A model generated the notes under the pieces. It did not search any database. It was not told the DNA's origin and saw nothing but the letters and a program-made list of their open reading frames with translations. A stretch of DNA of 64,000 nucleotides from Botrytis cinerea B05.10 (Eukaryota; Ascomycota; Leotiomycetes; Helotiales; Sclerotiniaceae): contig NC_037321.1 in NCBI RefSeq assembly GCF_000143535.2, positions 2,170,001 through 2,234,000 of the forward strand, in the 5' to 3' direction. A program made the translations under genes and the position numbers. Shown in pieces: positions 12,224 to 23,566 of this stretch. The stretch's first letter is position 1. Each line of letters opens with the position of its first letter.

Positions 12224-13127
12224 CTAATACACACGACCATGATCTTCACAAAACTTTTCTTTTGCGATTTTAGGTGACAAGCACCCCGGCTTGGAGCAGT
12301 TGTGAATCTGACAATGTACTCTCCCGTCGTGTAGATCCTTCATGTTTTGGCAAATTGAGACGGAATAACACGAATGGAAGTCGCAATATATGTGGTTCTC
12401 CCCACACTTTCTTCTTAAGCATCCATCCGAATGACACTTGTGATTCCCACAAAATTTCGAAAGACCGAATCGAAGAATCACACATGAAGGATCTTGACAT
12501 TTGTGTGCGGCACAAATCAACGCGTTTCCAAATTTCGGGAAATCACAATTTTGCTGGGCGCAGTAAGAATCTGGGGTAAATACATCAGTCTTGTTGTATT
12601 CCATTTTGACTTGAAAAGGAATGGCTTCTTACGTTCTGGACACCATGAAATTTCAAGACATTTTTGCATGTTGCAATTCCAATCATGACACTTGTCTATA
12701 TTTTTGTCAGTATCAACGAAAGGGCTTTGAATAGGGAGCCATGAAAAGCTGCAATTACACACTTACGTTGAGAGCAGTAGATTCCATTCCCTAAAGGTGG
12801 TCTGGTGCATTGAACCGTGCGACATTTAGCCTTTCTCGAGTTGAATTGTTTATCTATTCCCACGATCAACATGTCGAACCAGCAAAATTACATCTGCATT
12901 AAACGTTGAAAACAAGAAGCTTACGTTGAGAACAACAAGTTGAGCGAGGTTCAATAACTTGATGGCATTTCTTGCATTTGTCTATTTCAATGATCAGTAT
13001 TTTGTATTTAGAAAATAGAGACCATGTGAAGCCTGACTGAGAATGGGTTGGATGACGTACGTTCCGTGCAATAAATACTTCCTGGAACTTTTGCCTTCAT
13101 ACAAGTCCTGTTCCATTGACATGGCAT
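12224..13127 (-). CDS. Cys/His module-repeat protein, copy B (206 aa, 5 exons)
   Basis: Function not recognised; paralogue of the gene at 11015-11671. Exons (minus): 13127-13061, 12981-12925, 12853-12767, 12695-12633 and 12570-12224. All four introns are phase 1 and split a His codon as C|AC or C|AT, so every one of the first four exons is exactly one C-x-C-x-C-x2-H module and the last exon carries five more. Module ends include YCTEH, CCSQH, YCSQH, WCPEH, ICAAH, FCGNH, YCDFH, HCQIH and FCEDH. The tail is GRVY. The final five modules align one-to-one with the final five of copy A, including the KDLxxGRVxC module. Copy B has two extra modules near its N-terminus. The start MPC-x-W matches copy A. 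Upstream sequence to 13.5 kb could hold another exon, since the base before the ATG also looks like an acceptor. Zinc binding is an inference from Cys/His spacing. Confidence 0.72.
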
Positions 13128-14431
13128 ATTCTCCAAAGTGGGAGATTGGGAATGAAATCTTGAATTCCGCCGAAGCAACTAAATGACTATTATTAGGATG
13201 ACTCAATTTTTGATGCCTGTTCACTGTGAAGACGAAATTGATAATAGAGTTAACAGAATGAGAAGAAAGAATGGTGTGTTTGAGCGAAAGAAATTTCAGT
13301 AGGCACTGGTGCGGGGTAAGTTTTGGGTTCCATGTTCCACTGTGAATTGGTTCGATATACTTACATACTTGTATATTGAAATAACGTGTTCGATTACACC
13401 AAGCCTTGCTATGCATATGTAGATAGCCATGGAATATATATATATACATTCTGGGAGTTAATGATACCACAACTGAGCTCGGCGCATACGAAACCTACGA
13501 AGAAGGCGATACAGCAGGACTGGTGGTTGTGTTGTTTGTAGATAGGAGGACGACAACTGGTTGTGAGATTGTATAGTTGTGGGACGGCAAGAAATAGTTC
13601 GAGGTGACTTTTGAGGTTGTGGCTACTAATTGATTTTAGAGTAATACTAGTAACGGGTAATTGAACGTGGTTGCTTGAATGGTCATGTGCTATACACCTC
13701 TAATGTGCTGTCTGAAAGTTCGTGGTCGTACATACACGCTCACACTTCAAGACTTCACAAATGTGACGACATCCAGAATTTCTCGGCAATTGATTTTACG
13801 GAACATGAAGTCGGAGTATTATACTCAATTCCTTTTTAAACATCAAGTATTACAACTCCCTCCAGGCCTAGATTGATGTGTTCTTTCTTTCTCGCTTATC
13901 TCCCTGATTAACGAAACTACATACGGTCGTTTCGATGTTACATTCATCTTGCAGATTCTTTCACCTCTTCAAATATTTGACTTCAATGGAAATCATTCCA
14001 TTTGAGAAGTATGAGAAGTTTTTCAACGTTATCTCAACACCTTCTAGCGCACTTCCCATCTTGCACAACTCACAAGTACCGAGTGGGTTTTCGAAGTGCC
14101 AAGTGATTAGATCGTAATCTCGATTAATTGTTATACCTGAGCCTAGTCTCAAGAATTTCAACCACACATATCACAATTCACAAATATAGCACAACGGTTG
14201 GAAAGGGTAGATTTATTAAAGCGTAGATCATGAAAATTTCGTTAACGAATGAGATATATAAATACGACTGAAGCTAGAATATATATCTACTCTCATGTAT
14301 CTAATCCCAAGCACTGGCAAGAAACTTCGTGAAGGGAAACGTCTTAACATCCACCATGAAACATAATAGCTTGATATTTGGACGGTCTTTCGGATATCAA
14401 TGCCATTGGAGATGGTAGCATCATTTCTGAT
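13128..14431. other. Intergenic region upstream of Cys/His copy B
   Basis: No gene supported. A 158-residue minus-strand frame at 12994-13470 mostly covers introns and the first exon of copy B and contains AT-rich TATATA sequence near 13436-13446. Small frames near 13679-14167 have no protein character. Confidence 0.55.
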
Positions 14432-15871
14432 CTAGCATCCGACGTAGATAGCTATTGTAACAATTAGCAACAATTCAGATAGTAGATATCTTGCGCAAAA
14501 ATCAAAGGAAGGATAGAAAAACATACCGTTGGCGTAAAGTGCGTAACTATCAGCGTTCAAGACAGCTCTTGCACTGGTCAAGGCAGTAGCAGCTGCGTAT
14601 CCGTAACCGTTATCAGCAGTTCCTGGGCTGTAAGTAGCAGGTGCGTGGGTGAACTCGTGGAGAGTGGTTGTTGCTCTGTCTTGTGCGTGGCAAGTACCTG
14701 TAAGTGCTGGAAGAGCAGAGTAGTAGATAGGGCAGTTGACAATCTCGTTGGTGGATGGGATGGTGTAGGCGAGAACGTTGGATTCACAGTATCCGTATAC
14801 GTCAGTGCAGTAGTACTTTGTGGAGCCAGAGGTGAGAGAACTACATTGGGAAGCGACGGCGCTGAGACGAGCTGCGACGACGGAACGGGTGCTGGATGAG
14901 GTTGTCTTGAAGTATTCGCTGAACTTGGTGGAGGATCCTGATGATGCGGCAGTGGAGGCTGCTCTAGCAAGGGAAGCACAGTAGGAAAGTGCTTGAGTGG
15001 TTGCGGATCTTTGGCTGGTGGAACATCCGGATTGGAGAACGGTTCTGCGGTCGATGGAAGATGGAATGGCCTTTGCGACAGACTTGGCGGCTTCACCATC
15101 AACGGAAACAGTGATGGCATTGGACTTGAAGATAATGGAATCACTGATTTCGGTGGATCCGGCTTTGGCAAAGGGGATGGCACCTTCGGCTACGAAAGTG
15201 TAGGTTGAGGTGGAGAGATCGTGGACTTCGGCTGCGTTGAATGAGGTCTCGAAGGTTTCACCTGCTGCAAGAGTATGGAAAACCTCTGGGGCCAAGTCGG
15301 TACGTTGAATGGCGCGAAGAACTCCCTTGAATGGAACGGCAGTTTCTTTTTTCATGTCAGCTTCCGATCCTTTAAATATAAGAGACTATTTCGAATAGTC
15401 AAGGATAATGTAAACCCACCGCCTTCATAAACATTGATCTTCTGAACTGGAGCAGTATCGAAGAGACTTCCATAGCTCAAAAGGTTCAAGTCTTCGGCTC
15501 CGACATTCTTGACGGAAGCATGGACTACAGCATTCTCGCCAGCAACCAAAGTGACTTCAAGGACATTGTTATCCCTAGATGTATTGTTAGTTTGAGTTTT
15601 TCCATGGTAGAAATCAAGACTCGGAATGTTCGAAGCATCTAAAATGTAGCATGTTGATGTTCTGAGTTGCCGTTTCAAATGGGGTGAATATCTCCAGATG
15701 AAGTGTGCCAAACAGTTCAATCTGCAACATGAATCCGGTGCATAAGACCATTCCTTGCTGAATAGATATCCAGAAAATTGGAAATTGGGAGATAACTTGC
15801 CTCTTCAAAACCGCAGAGTTGGCAATGGCGGCCAAACTGGCAACTGCCAAAATCTTGGAGAAAGAGCGCAT
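14432..15871 (-). CDS. Secreted deuterolysin (M35 neutral metalloprotease), 362 aa
   Basis: Aspzincin zinc endopeptidase, expected to be secreted and self-processed. Exons (minus): 15871-15801, 15574-15420, 15369-14527 and 14451-14432. Order: signal peptide (MRSFSKILAVASLAAIANSA), dibasic KR at the exon 1/2 junction, propeptide with VTLVAGENAVVHASVKNVG and DTAPVQKINVYEGG, then the catalytic domain. HEFTH at residues 313-317 is the HExxH zinc motif. The GTADNGYGY that follows carries the third, Asp ligand, and the C-terminus DSYALYANAIYVGC is the standard deuterolysin end. The last exon codes only the final six residues. Intron 1 has a GC donor (AG|GCAAGT) instead of GT; only this choice keeps frame into DNNVLEV. 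Length is typical. A protein resembling a free M35 propeptide lies on the other strand 1.4 kb upstream. Confidence 0.93.
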
Positions 15872-17302
15872 ATTGAATTGAATGTAGGGATGAGAGATGA
15901 TACTGTCTGTTCAGAAGCTTTTGAGTTGCTGGAGATGAGGATGAGGTACTTGAAGTTGAAGGGCATCGACGCTTCATATATAGATACTTCCAAGACTGAC
16001 CGTCGTTCCTTTTCGCACTGTTGAGCGCGGAAGACTTCTCCCGCCGCAGAGTACGGTACATAGATTGTTGTGGTCATAAATGGAAGGTAAGAGTAAGTGA
16101 TAAGAATAATTCATCCATTGTCTTCAAAAGATCGTCATTTCACATAATTTTTCGGCCGAAGTTCAAATCTGCCTGCCTCATCGGTGAACTGCACTGGCTG
16201 TCCCAATCTCCCCTGTGATAATAAAGAATATGATTCCACTCACAATCCATGCGGTTGCCTCCGAATACGATGTCGTTGCAGTGAATGATTGGAGATATCT
16301 TACAAAGCTCTGGTTAGTGTGCCCAAGTATCCTGAATCAAATTATCGTGGTTCTCATGATGGAAGAACTTTTTAACTGAGATAGGAAGCTAAAGAAAGCT
16401 CTTGGTAGATACCAGGCCAGGATGTAAGATAATTGAAGCTTTTGGCGACATGCAGGCGTCTGGAATGTTGGAGCCAAGCAGTTTGAAATCGATCAACAAG
16501 CTTTCTATCATTATCTTCTAAGATTGTGCCGTTTCATTAGAGGACGTGGAAAGTAGCACTTGAGCGCCAAGTGAAGTCGAGGTGTGGCATCGGGAGTTGA
16601 GCCTGTGAATGCCTACTTTTGGTAATTGATTTACCATTCACTGCCAAAACATTGAGAAGTCCAAGAAAGACCAAGACAATATGCATCTTGGCCTCAATGA
16701 AGAAATGGGCTTGGCGGATGTCTTTATATAATTGCTGGCTCGATTTCACCTTCTGAAAAGAGGTATGATCCTCAATCGAAGCCTAGGCCGTTGAGTGACG
16801 CTGTGGTACTGGATTCTCCGCGCCCGCAAACTGTGATATAATACGAGAGCATACAAGGGTACAAAAGAAACAAAGATGGGCAAACCAATGGAGAGTAAAG
16901 ATCTCGAGTGTTTGAGGTTTTCGGATCTCAACGCATTGATGATTGCATCCTCGTGATTAAGACATTCAGTCATTTATCCGGCTCTCGAGTTTCCTCATCT
17001 GTCTGCTCTCTATAAAGTACGGCCCCTCTTTTGTCACTAAACATGAAGAAAAACCCACTTCAAAGGAACAACAACCAATAAATCATCCGAACATGCACAA
17101 CATCCACATTGATCACTTCTTGATCTTGATAAGAAACTGCCGTTCGGATAAAGTTGTGGCGGATGCGGAACAACCCCACACTTTGATATTCGACCTTCTA
17201 TATTGAGATAGTCTGTCTTGGCTTTCTGCCAAACAAAGACACGATTCTTCAATTTTTCGAGCACCCCATCTCTCATACTTACGGAAAAAGAAATTTTGCG
17301 AA
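15872..17302. other. Divergent intergenic region between M35 protease and propeptide-like gene
   Basis: Shared upstream region of the two divergent genes. The only coding candidate inside is the very small frame at 16537-16686 listed separately. Frames overlapping at 15755-16218 are antisense to, or upstream of, the protease exon 1 and are not supported. Confidence 0.5.
16537..16686 (-). CDS. Possible small secreted peptide (49 aa)
   Basis: Not recognised. The frame starts MHIVLVFLGLLNVLAVNG, which looks like a cleavable signal peptide, and ends HVL. A longer in-frame start at 16749 exists, but the inner ATG puts the hydrophobic stretch at the N-terminus. The mature part would be about 30 residues with no cysteines. 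A tempting intron inside it would be only 32 bases, too short, so I leave it unspliced. This may be a chance ORF. Confidence 0.25.
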   Translation of the reverse strand: MHIVLVFLGLLNVLAVNGKSITKSRHSQAQLPMPHLDFTWRSSATFHVL

Positions 17303-17920
17303 ATGTTACATCGTCGCGAAGAATACCCCATTCCTCCATCTCAGCGCAGATTCCCAATAAACCCAAAGCTTATCGTAATACTTGTCGCTCTTGTACTGTG
17401 CGGCTTATTCATCAGGATGGACTCGCCCTCGACAAATCAGCACGATATCCCTATCCAAATATCAATCTCGGACATTACTACAATCGACAGCGAGCCACAA
17501 AGCTCGCCAATCATCAAGCTGAAAGTTACACTCAGTAACCCATCAGACAAAGCCGTATCCTTTCTCCGATGGTCTACTCCTTTCGACCTACGAGCTGTTC
17601 CTATGGGAATTTTTGAATTCAAATCAGTGGCCACTGGAGATCTCGCTCCATGTTTAGGTTTGAAACTTAATCGAAAGATGCCACGGGAGGGCGTGTTTTC
17701 GGATGATGATATAATTACTATCGATGCGGGGGCTAAAGAAACAAAGGATATTGAGATAAAAGCTCCAGAAGTTGTACTGAAGAGTGGAGAGAAGTATGTG
17801 GTGCATGCGAAGGGATTTTGGATGCATGTTCTGGTTGGGGATAGGGAAGAAGCGAAGAAGACAGAAGCCAATGTTCTGAGAGAGGACTATGAGAGTGAAG
17901 GGGTAGAATTTGAAGTATAA
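17303..17920 (+). CDS. Membrane-anchored M35-propeptide-like protein (205 aa)
   Basis: Single exon. The N-terminus is basic and Pro-rich, followed by a signal anchor (LIVILVALVLCGLFI, about residues 24-38), giving a predicted type II or cleaved secreted protein. The rest is one beta-rich domain with LKVTLSNPSDKAVSFLRWSTPFD, then GIFEF, then DDDIITIDAGAKETKDIEI and a final SGEKYVVHAKGFWMHV. This order (V-T-L-x-N, W-x-TPF, FE, I-x-AG, Y-V-V-x-A-KG) resembles the propeptide/N-terminal beta domain of M35 aspzincin peptidases, but no HExxH catalytic part follows and the frame ends EFEV. Its closeness to the deuterolysin gene (start codons 1.4 kb apart, divergent) suggests, but does not prove, a role in folding or inhibition of such proteases. 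The family assignment is from recalled motif resemblance only. Confidence 0.7.
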   Translation: MLHRREEYPIPPSQRRFPINPKLIVILVALVLCGLFIRMDSPSTNQHDIPIQISISDITTIDSEPQSSPIIKLKVTLSNPSDKAVSFLRWSTPFDLRAVPMGIFEFKSVATGDLAPCLGLKLNRKMPREGVFSDDDIITIDAGAKETKDIEIKAPEVVLKSGEKYVVHAKGFWMHVLVGDREEAKKTEANVLREDYESEGVEFEV

Positions 17921-19369
17921 AAATGTGAGGTCCAACAGGTCTGCTTTGATGCGATCATGTTTGGATTGTTTCTCGGATACTCCATTGTTTTCAAAGTATG
18001 CTTGATATTTTTGTTTTAAGCTCTGAACTTTTGGGGGGAAAAAGAAGTTGAGGGGGTGTTAGGAAGACCAGCCATGAAATAGATCATTGTATTTCCTTGA
18101 TTTCTCCATTTCAAGGCCCTTCATCTGAATCATTTCAAGTGACGATGACAACTAGGAAAGAATCTCTAATACCTTTAAAAGTGGTAAGACGACAGAAGAA
18201 GAAAACATACAGCAGTTTACCACTAGTTTCGGAAGATAATCATATCGAGCCCAAAACGTACGTGGTGGTGAAAAGTTTCCCAGGATGTACAGTCAACACA
18301 TCAATATCGGGACTGGTGATTTTGGTAGTAGCCAAGCCGATATTCGTGTGTATTTCGCATTCTTGTTTACCTATAGCTTTATGAGTAAGACTATAGGGAC
18401 TGTTTGACAATTTGCTTTGTCGGGTGCTAGGAAACCATCGTTTCGTTGATATCGACTTTAATGGGTTCTTTGGAATCTGTGAGAAGCGTAAGATGGATGA
18501 TGACGATGACGAGCTGTTCCTGGGATTCTGTGAGTGAAAATGAAGACGGCGAGATTAAAACTGTGACTATGAGTTTGGGCTCTTTATAAAGTTTATCGTG
18601 CTAAGTTTTCGCTGGTGTTAGATGGATGGATGGAGGACTATTGTTCGTTTTTTCGATGAAAATGTAATGAAGTTGATTGAGTGGAAACTGAAACAAACAA
18701 TTAAAAGAATATTTCAATCAACGGATAATATATGCTTTGCACCCGCGGGGTTATACAATATATATATATATATATATATATACTTAGACTTAGTATATAT
18801 ATGACAATCGCTATACGCATAGTCGGCAGACGCATGAGTACTCCAAGTAGGCGTGAAGCCTTCGCCACGTTTACTTTGTATTATCGTATCATTACATGCA
18901 TCGACCGTAATTTCTACAACTACTCAAAAATTTAACGAAATCAACTCGAAATATTTTTAATGCAGATATAAATGATGTAGTAGGGAATAAGGTCTTTTGA
19001 CTTAACCCAGATTTCGATATCAATTGAAACGAAAATTCGAATATAGAAAATCGCTGGCATAAAAGTGTAAGGAGATAGCTCAATCCTCTTCAGTATAAAG
19101 TTATGTGTGACGGAATGTGCATTAGATATTATCATGTTGTGAGTTATTGGCATGCAAACGGTAATGTAAAAATCGAAAGGGGTGACGGTTGATGTTCCTT
19201 ACAGAACTTTCTGTAGAACATGAATGACAATGCTAGGTGTTGCTCAAATATTGAACAAAGCACACAGTCATCATAGGAGCATAAAGTTCTCTGGAGTCAG
19301 CACGAAACATTTATAGACTTCAATCAAGTTGTTCAAGTCTTGATTCTGACACATCTGACTTTCCCCTAC
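17921..19369. other. Intergenic region
   Basis: No supported gene. A 95-residue frame at 18097-18384 has no recognisable features. A TATATA microsatellite lies at about 18759-18782. The rest is unremarkable flank of the propeptide-like gene and of the convergent pyridoxamine oxidase gene. Confidence 0.5.
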
Positions 19370-20136
19370 TCACGGACTTAGTCTTTGAATATCCCATTCT
19401 CCATCCTCTTTCTTCTCGTATTGAAATCGATCATGTAACCTACTATCTCTCCCTTGCCAAAACTCTACCATTTCCGGTATGATTCTTAGCCCTCCCCAAA
19501 ACTCCGGCACTGGTATCTTTTCCTGGCCCTCGAATCTCTTCTCAACCTCCTTAACCCTCTCCTCCAACTCCTCTCTCCCCTTCAATACCTGACTCTGCGG
19601 ACTAGCCCAAGCACCAATCCTACTGCCCCTCGCCCTCAAATTGTAATAAACCTGACTTTCCTCATCGGGTAACCTCTCCACCTTTCCCTCAACTCTAACC
19701 TGTCTCTCCAATTCTTGCCACCAAAATGTAAGACTCGCCCATTTATTCTCCGCGATATCTTTCGCCTTTTTACTTGTGCCCCAATTGCTATATATAACAA
19801 ACCCCCCCTTTGCATCTAATTCCTTCAAGTATACCATACGCGCTGACACGCGGCCGGAAGGTAAACTGGCCGTTGATAGACAAACGGTCTCTGGATGGTA
19901 AACGCCATTGGTTTGTGCGTGGGAAAACCAGGAATGGAATTGTGTGAGAGGATTGGAATCGAGATCTTTCCGATCGAGTGCGCCTTTTACGAATTGATCG
20001 GCCTGGGCATTGGTTTTGTCGTTGGCGGGTGCGACTGTGAGATGACTCTTGATCAGAGATGTGGGTAGTTGTGGAGGGGTTTTGGGGAGAACTTACAGAT
20101 GAGCTTGGAGCTATTCGGTGGAGGATGAAGGGCCAT
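19370..20136 (-). CDS. PDX3: Pyridoxamine/pyridoxine 5'-phosphate oxidase (PNPOx), 234 aa
   Basis: FMN enzyme of the vitamin B6 salvage and final synthesis step, oxidising pyridoxine or pyridoxamine 5'-phosphate to pyridoxal 5'-phosphate; expected in the cytosol. Exons (minus): 20136-20097 and 20034-19370 with a 62-base GTAAGT...CACAG intron. The N-terminus MALHPPPNSSKLIFAPAND leads into QFHSWFSHAQTNGVYHPETV and LPSGRVSARMVYLKELDAKG, the usual FMN-phosphate-binding region. FVIYSNWGTSKKAKDI and WWQELERQVRVEGKVERL follow. The C-terminal family signature FWGGLRIIPEMVEFWQGRDS-RLHDR is intact, and the protein ends IQRLSP as in homologues. Length equals the yeast protein within a few residues. The symbol is borrowed from the yeast orthologue. 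Confidence 0.93.
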
Positions 20137-22000
20137 TTTGAGGAGTGAAGGACGAAAGAGAAGATTCGACGTCAATCTCATGTAGTAAATAAGGAAATCT
20201 ATCAATAATTGGACATGAAAATGGTGAGATGTTCATAGAGACTACAATTATTATCATCGACTCATGCTTGACTCTAACGATGATGATAATGGTGACGGGT
20301 TATCTTCGGCTAAACGCGGCCTCACCAGCTTTCACAACGTTATCACGCCAGAACTTACGAAAAACAACATCAATCACGAATACAACTTCAGAATTCTCTT
20401 TTGATTGTTAGGTCGATATTGAGGACACTCTAGGACGCTCTTGTTGCTCCCATTGCTCTCTGCTGTCCACTCTCCATTCTTTAAACCGAGAATAAGACCT
20501 TCGTGCTGTAGCAATACTTCTTCTTCTGCTTCTTCTTCTTCTTCTTCTTCTTCTTCTTCTTCTTCTTCTTGCCCCTCTGGCACGGTGTTTTGCAGATCCA
20601 CAAGAAAGCAGCGTTATCGGCTGGAATTCCTCTCAGCAATCAACTTCAAAGCGTCATCGACCGCAAGTTCGGCTGATGGCAATGGATGGCATTCATTATA
20701 TAAATGGGATTTGATAAAACCAGATTTGAAATTCCCTGTGCTGATCATCTACAAGGGGCAATTTCATCTCATCATAGGTTCACAACATCGGACAAAGTTC
20801 GAAGTTCGGAATCCGCCACATGGATCTGCTCTCAGGAGAATTTGTCCTGGCTTCTATTGAGAACTCACACAGAAATTTTGGTTCGAGTAGAGAAACATGC
20901 ACAATTAATGGCAAATTGCTTAACAAAAAGCAAATGTCAGATCCGAAAACGAGTTTCGATATGTCACCGTTTAGCGCAATATGATACGGAGTACTTAGCA
21001 GTATCTCGATTGAGACATCTAGCTTCATGATTTGTTTTGATAGATGAAGGAAACTAAATCGACACTATCTACCGCACCGCTGTTAGGTCCAAAATAGATT
21101 GAGGACTCTGGGGTTGACTATTAGCTGAGACCGTGAGACATTGCGACCCGCGGGGCACGACCGAAGCACTTAAAGGCATTCTCATCAAGTCACTAAAAGT
21201 TTCTAGGAAAGTATACAAATAGCTATGAAGTGGCTATGACGTTAATGTCGAACCGCGAATTCCAACTTTATTAGCTTTCATCATATAGAATGGAGCACAA
21301 TAAGTTTCTCAATACTCATACAGCTTGAGGCAGACTTTCTAGGTCCCTCCATTTTTCTGACATGGAAATTTCGATCGACTGAATCTCTTTGCTAATATTT
21401 TATATAGACGGAACTTTTGCTCCTCAGAAGGCGTTGTCGGCCGTTTCTGGTTCCTGGCTCAACCAGTCACCTACCCCCACACTTAGTACGAAAAAAACAG
21501 CACCCTCAAAAGACACTTCCTTTTCGAAATTATATATCAAATCAATTTATCGATTTTGCTACATAATCTTTAATCCCGGTTTATCTTCCACATTTTAGGG
21601 CCTTTTTTCACAACCAAGATTTAGATGCCGATGCCGATACTAGAGCTTCCCACCGGTTGCGTACCACCGCACGTACCAAACCGCTTTCTCCAGCTTTTCT
21701 CCATCTAATGTGTTGACGTAAAGAATGACCTTTGAAGATTTGATATTATTCCCATGATTTGGGATGACTGCTTTTCTTGGAACCAATCAGTAATTAACAT
21801 TGCGTTACGCCAAGGTGTATGTGCTATTTTTCATTACTTCATAGTTCCACAAGAGCTTTCCATGACAAGCGTCATAAGCTCCTTAGCTTTCCTGTGGCGA
21901 TTGAGTTCCTATATCAATCACTTGTTTTCAATCAATTCTTGTTTACTTCAAGCAACAATTTCTTGCCTTTTACTTGTTCATTCACACCGAACGTTCAAAA
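20137..22000. other. Intergenic region between PNPOx and Rds1-like genes
   Basis: No supported gene. A TTC microsatellite at about 20517-20570 creates poly-Ser and poly-Glu frames on the two strands, which I reject. The last few hundred bases are the promoter and leader of the gene starting at 22001, where the start context is TCAAAAATG. Confidence 0.55.
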
Positions 22001-23566
22001 ATGTTTTATCAGGCAGGCATCACCGTTGGCTTCATTGCAGCGGTCGCGGCTGTTCCAGCTTCTATCAGCCAGATCAGTGATGGTCAAATCCAAGCTGCTG
22101 CTTCTGCCACAGGCTCTCCGACAGATTCCGGTGCTTCCTCGTCATTCGGCGTCTATTCATACAATCAACAGCCATCTGTAAACAGCGCGGCAGTTTCATC
22201 GGTCGCTTCAGTTGCTGGAATTCCAGCATCGGAAATTCCGGGGGCCACCGTTCCAGTCGCACCAATTATCAGTCCTGAAGTTACGGGCGCCACGAGCCAT
22301 GGCCCATACAGTGGTACACCCACCACCACTGGAGCTTTGAGTACTATCGCACTAGCCAGTGAAGTGCCAATCTTGCCAGCTAGAAAAGCAGAAACGACAT
22401 ATGTACCTGATGGTACACTTCACGAGCCACAGCCAATTCCTTACCAGCCAGCTGGCGGTCTAGGAACGAATGGCACTGAGCCAGTCTATCGTGTCCAGTC
22501 TGATTTTGATTATCAATCAATTCTCTTGGGTCTTTATCAAGAGTGGATCGAACTCGACCTTTTCCATAACATTCTTGCCACATTCTCCGAAGAAGAATTC
22601 ACGGCTGCCGGTCTCACTCCTAGTGATCGCTACCTCATCGAGTTTATGGCTGATCAAGAAGCTGGCCATGCTACTCTGCTTTCGAATTTACTTGGAGGGC
22701 CAGGAGGAGCAACACCACAGTGCACATACAACTATCCTTTCACTACCGTCACCGAAGCATTTGACTTCACTCAAAAGCTTACTAGATACGGAGAGTCTGG
22801 GGTATGGGGTTTCCAAGCTCACCTTGATTCACGTGAAGTGGCACAGCTTCTCGATCAATCCATTGCCACTGAAGCTCGTCAACAGATGATTTTCCGTCAA
22901 TTTGCAGGTCTCTTCCCTATGCCAGTATGGTTCGAAACAGGTATCCCACAATCCTGGGCGTGGACTCTTCTCGCACCATATATTTCTTCTTGTCCATCCG
23001 ACTCCAAGCGTCTTGTTTGGCAAAACTTCCCACAACTTACTATTCTTAACCAACCAAACATTGCTCGTCGTAATGCCTCACAAACTGGTTTCAACGAAAC
23101 TGTAGGATTTGGCCCTGCTGCACCAAGTAACTCAGACTTGGCACCGATTGACTCATGTGTTGGTAACAACGTCACTGGATTTGATTGCTCGGCATCTATT
23201 TCCCAAAACCGATCTATACCTCTTTCCTACCCAGGACGTGAGGTCTACCTTCAATGGGATAACCCAGGTCAAGCCATTGGACCAAATAATTCTTATGTCA
23301 CTTCCACTAGTGCTGGTACACCATCATGGGCAATGTGGGTTTCGCAATTGAATGTCACTTATTCACCTCTCATGAACGTTTCATCGGCAAACGGTGTCAA
23401 TTATGCTATGACTATCCAACCGGATGTTTCAACTTATGAGGGTGACCCAGCTATCAACGGTACTATGTTTTTGGCTTTGACGGATACAAATCAAACCTAC
23501 ACTGCTTTTAACTTGTCAAATGTTAACCCACATGTGGCTGCTTTGGCAATGTACCAAGCTGGCTAA
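22001..23566 (+). CDS. Rds1-like secreted ferritin-fold protein (521 aa)
   Basis: Homologous in type to the stress-responsive Rds1 protein of fission yeast; biochemical role unknown. Single exon. I start at the ATG at 22001 (context AAAAATG) because it places the hydrophobic signal peptide FYQAGITVGFIAAVAAVPA at the N-terminus; an in-frame ATG 27 bases earlier adds only MFIHTERSK. A low-complexity Ser/Ala/Pro/Thr-rich region of about 110 residues is followed by the ferritin-like domain: DFDYQSILLGLYQEWIELDLFH, EFMADQEAGHATLL, and SIATEARQQMIFRQFAGLFPMPVWFE. These carry the helix-borne E, E-x2-H and E residues of a di-metal four-helix fold. The C-terminal half is a beta-rich region with many N-x-S/T sites. 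Probably a secreted or wall-associated glycoprotein. Confidence 0.88.
   Translation: MFYQAGITVGFIAAVAAVPASISQISDGQIQAAASATGSPTDSGASSSFGVYSYNQQPSVNSAAVSSVASVAGIPASEIPGATVPVAPIISPEVTGATSHGPYSGTPTTTGALSTIALASEVPILPARKAETTYVPDGTLHEPQPIPYQPAGGLGTNGTEPVYRVQSDFDYQSILLGLYQEWIELDLFHNILATFSEEEFTAAGLTPSDRYLIEFMADQEAGHATLLSNLLGGPGGATPQCTYNYPFTTVTEAFDFTQKLTRYGESGVWGFQAHLDSREVAQLLDQSIATEARQQMIFRQFAGLFPMPVWFETGIPQSWAWTLLAPYISSCPSDSKRLVWQNFPQLTILNQPNIARRNASQTGFNETVGFGPAAPSNSDLAPIDSCVGNNVTGFDCSASISQNRSIPLSYPGREVYLQWDNPGQAIGPNNSYVTSTSAGTPSWAMWVSQLNVTYSPLMNVSSANGVNYAMTIQPDVSTYEGDPAINGTMFLALTDTNQTYTAFNLSNVNPHVAALAMYQAG

Noticed and set aside
16603..16634. Possible intron in the small secreted-peptide frame
   Set aside because: Only 32 bases, below the practical minimum for fungal introns.
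18097..18384. 95-codon plus-strand frame
   Set aside because: No recognisable feature, no upstream context, ends in a hydrophobic tail typical of chance ORFs.
20374..20860. Poly-Glu (minus) and poly-Ser (plus) frames
   Set aside because: Produced by the TTC/GAA microsatellite; nothing else in them looks like protein.
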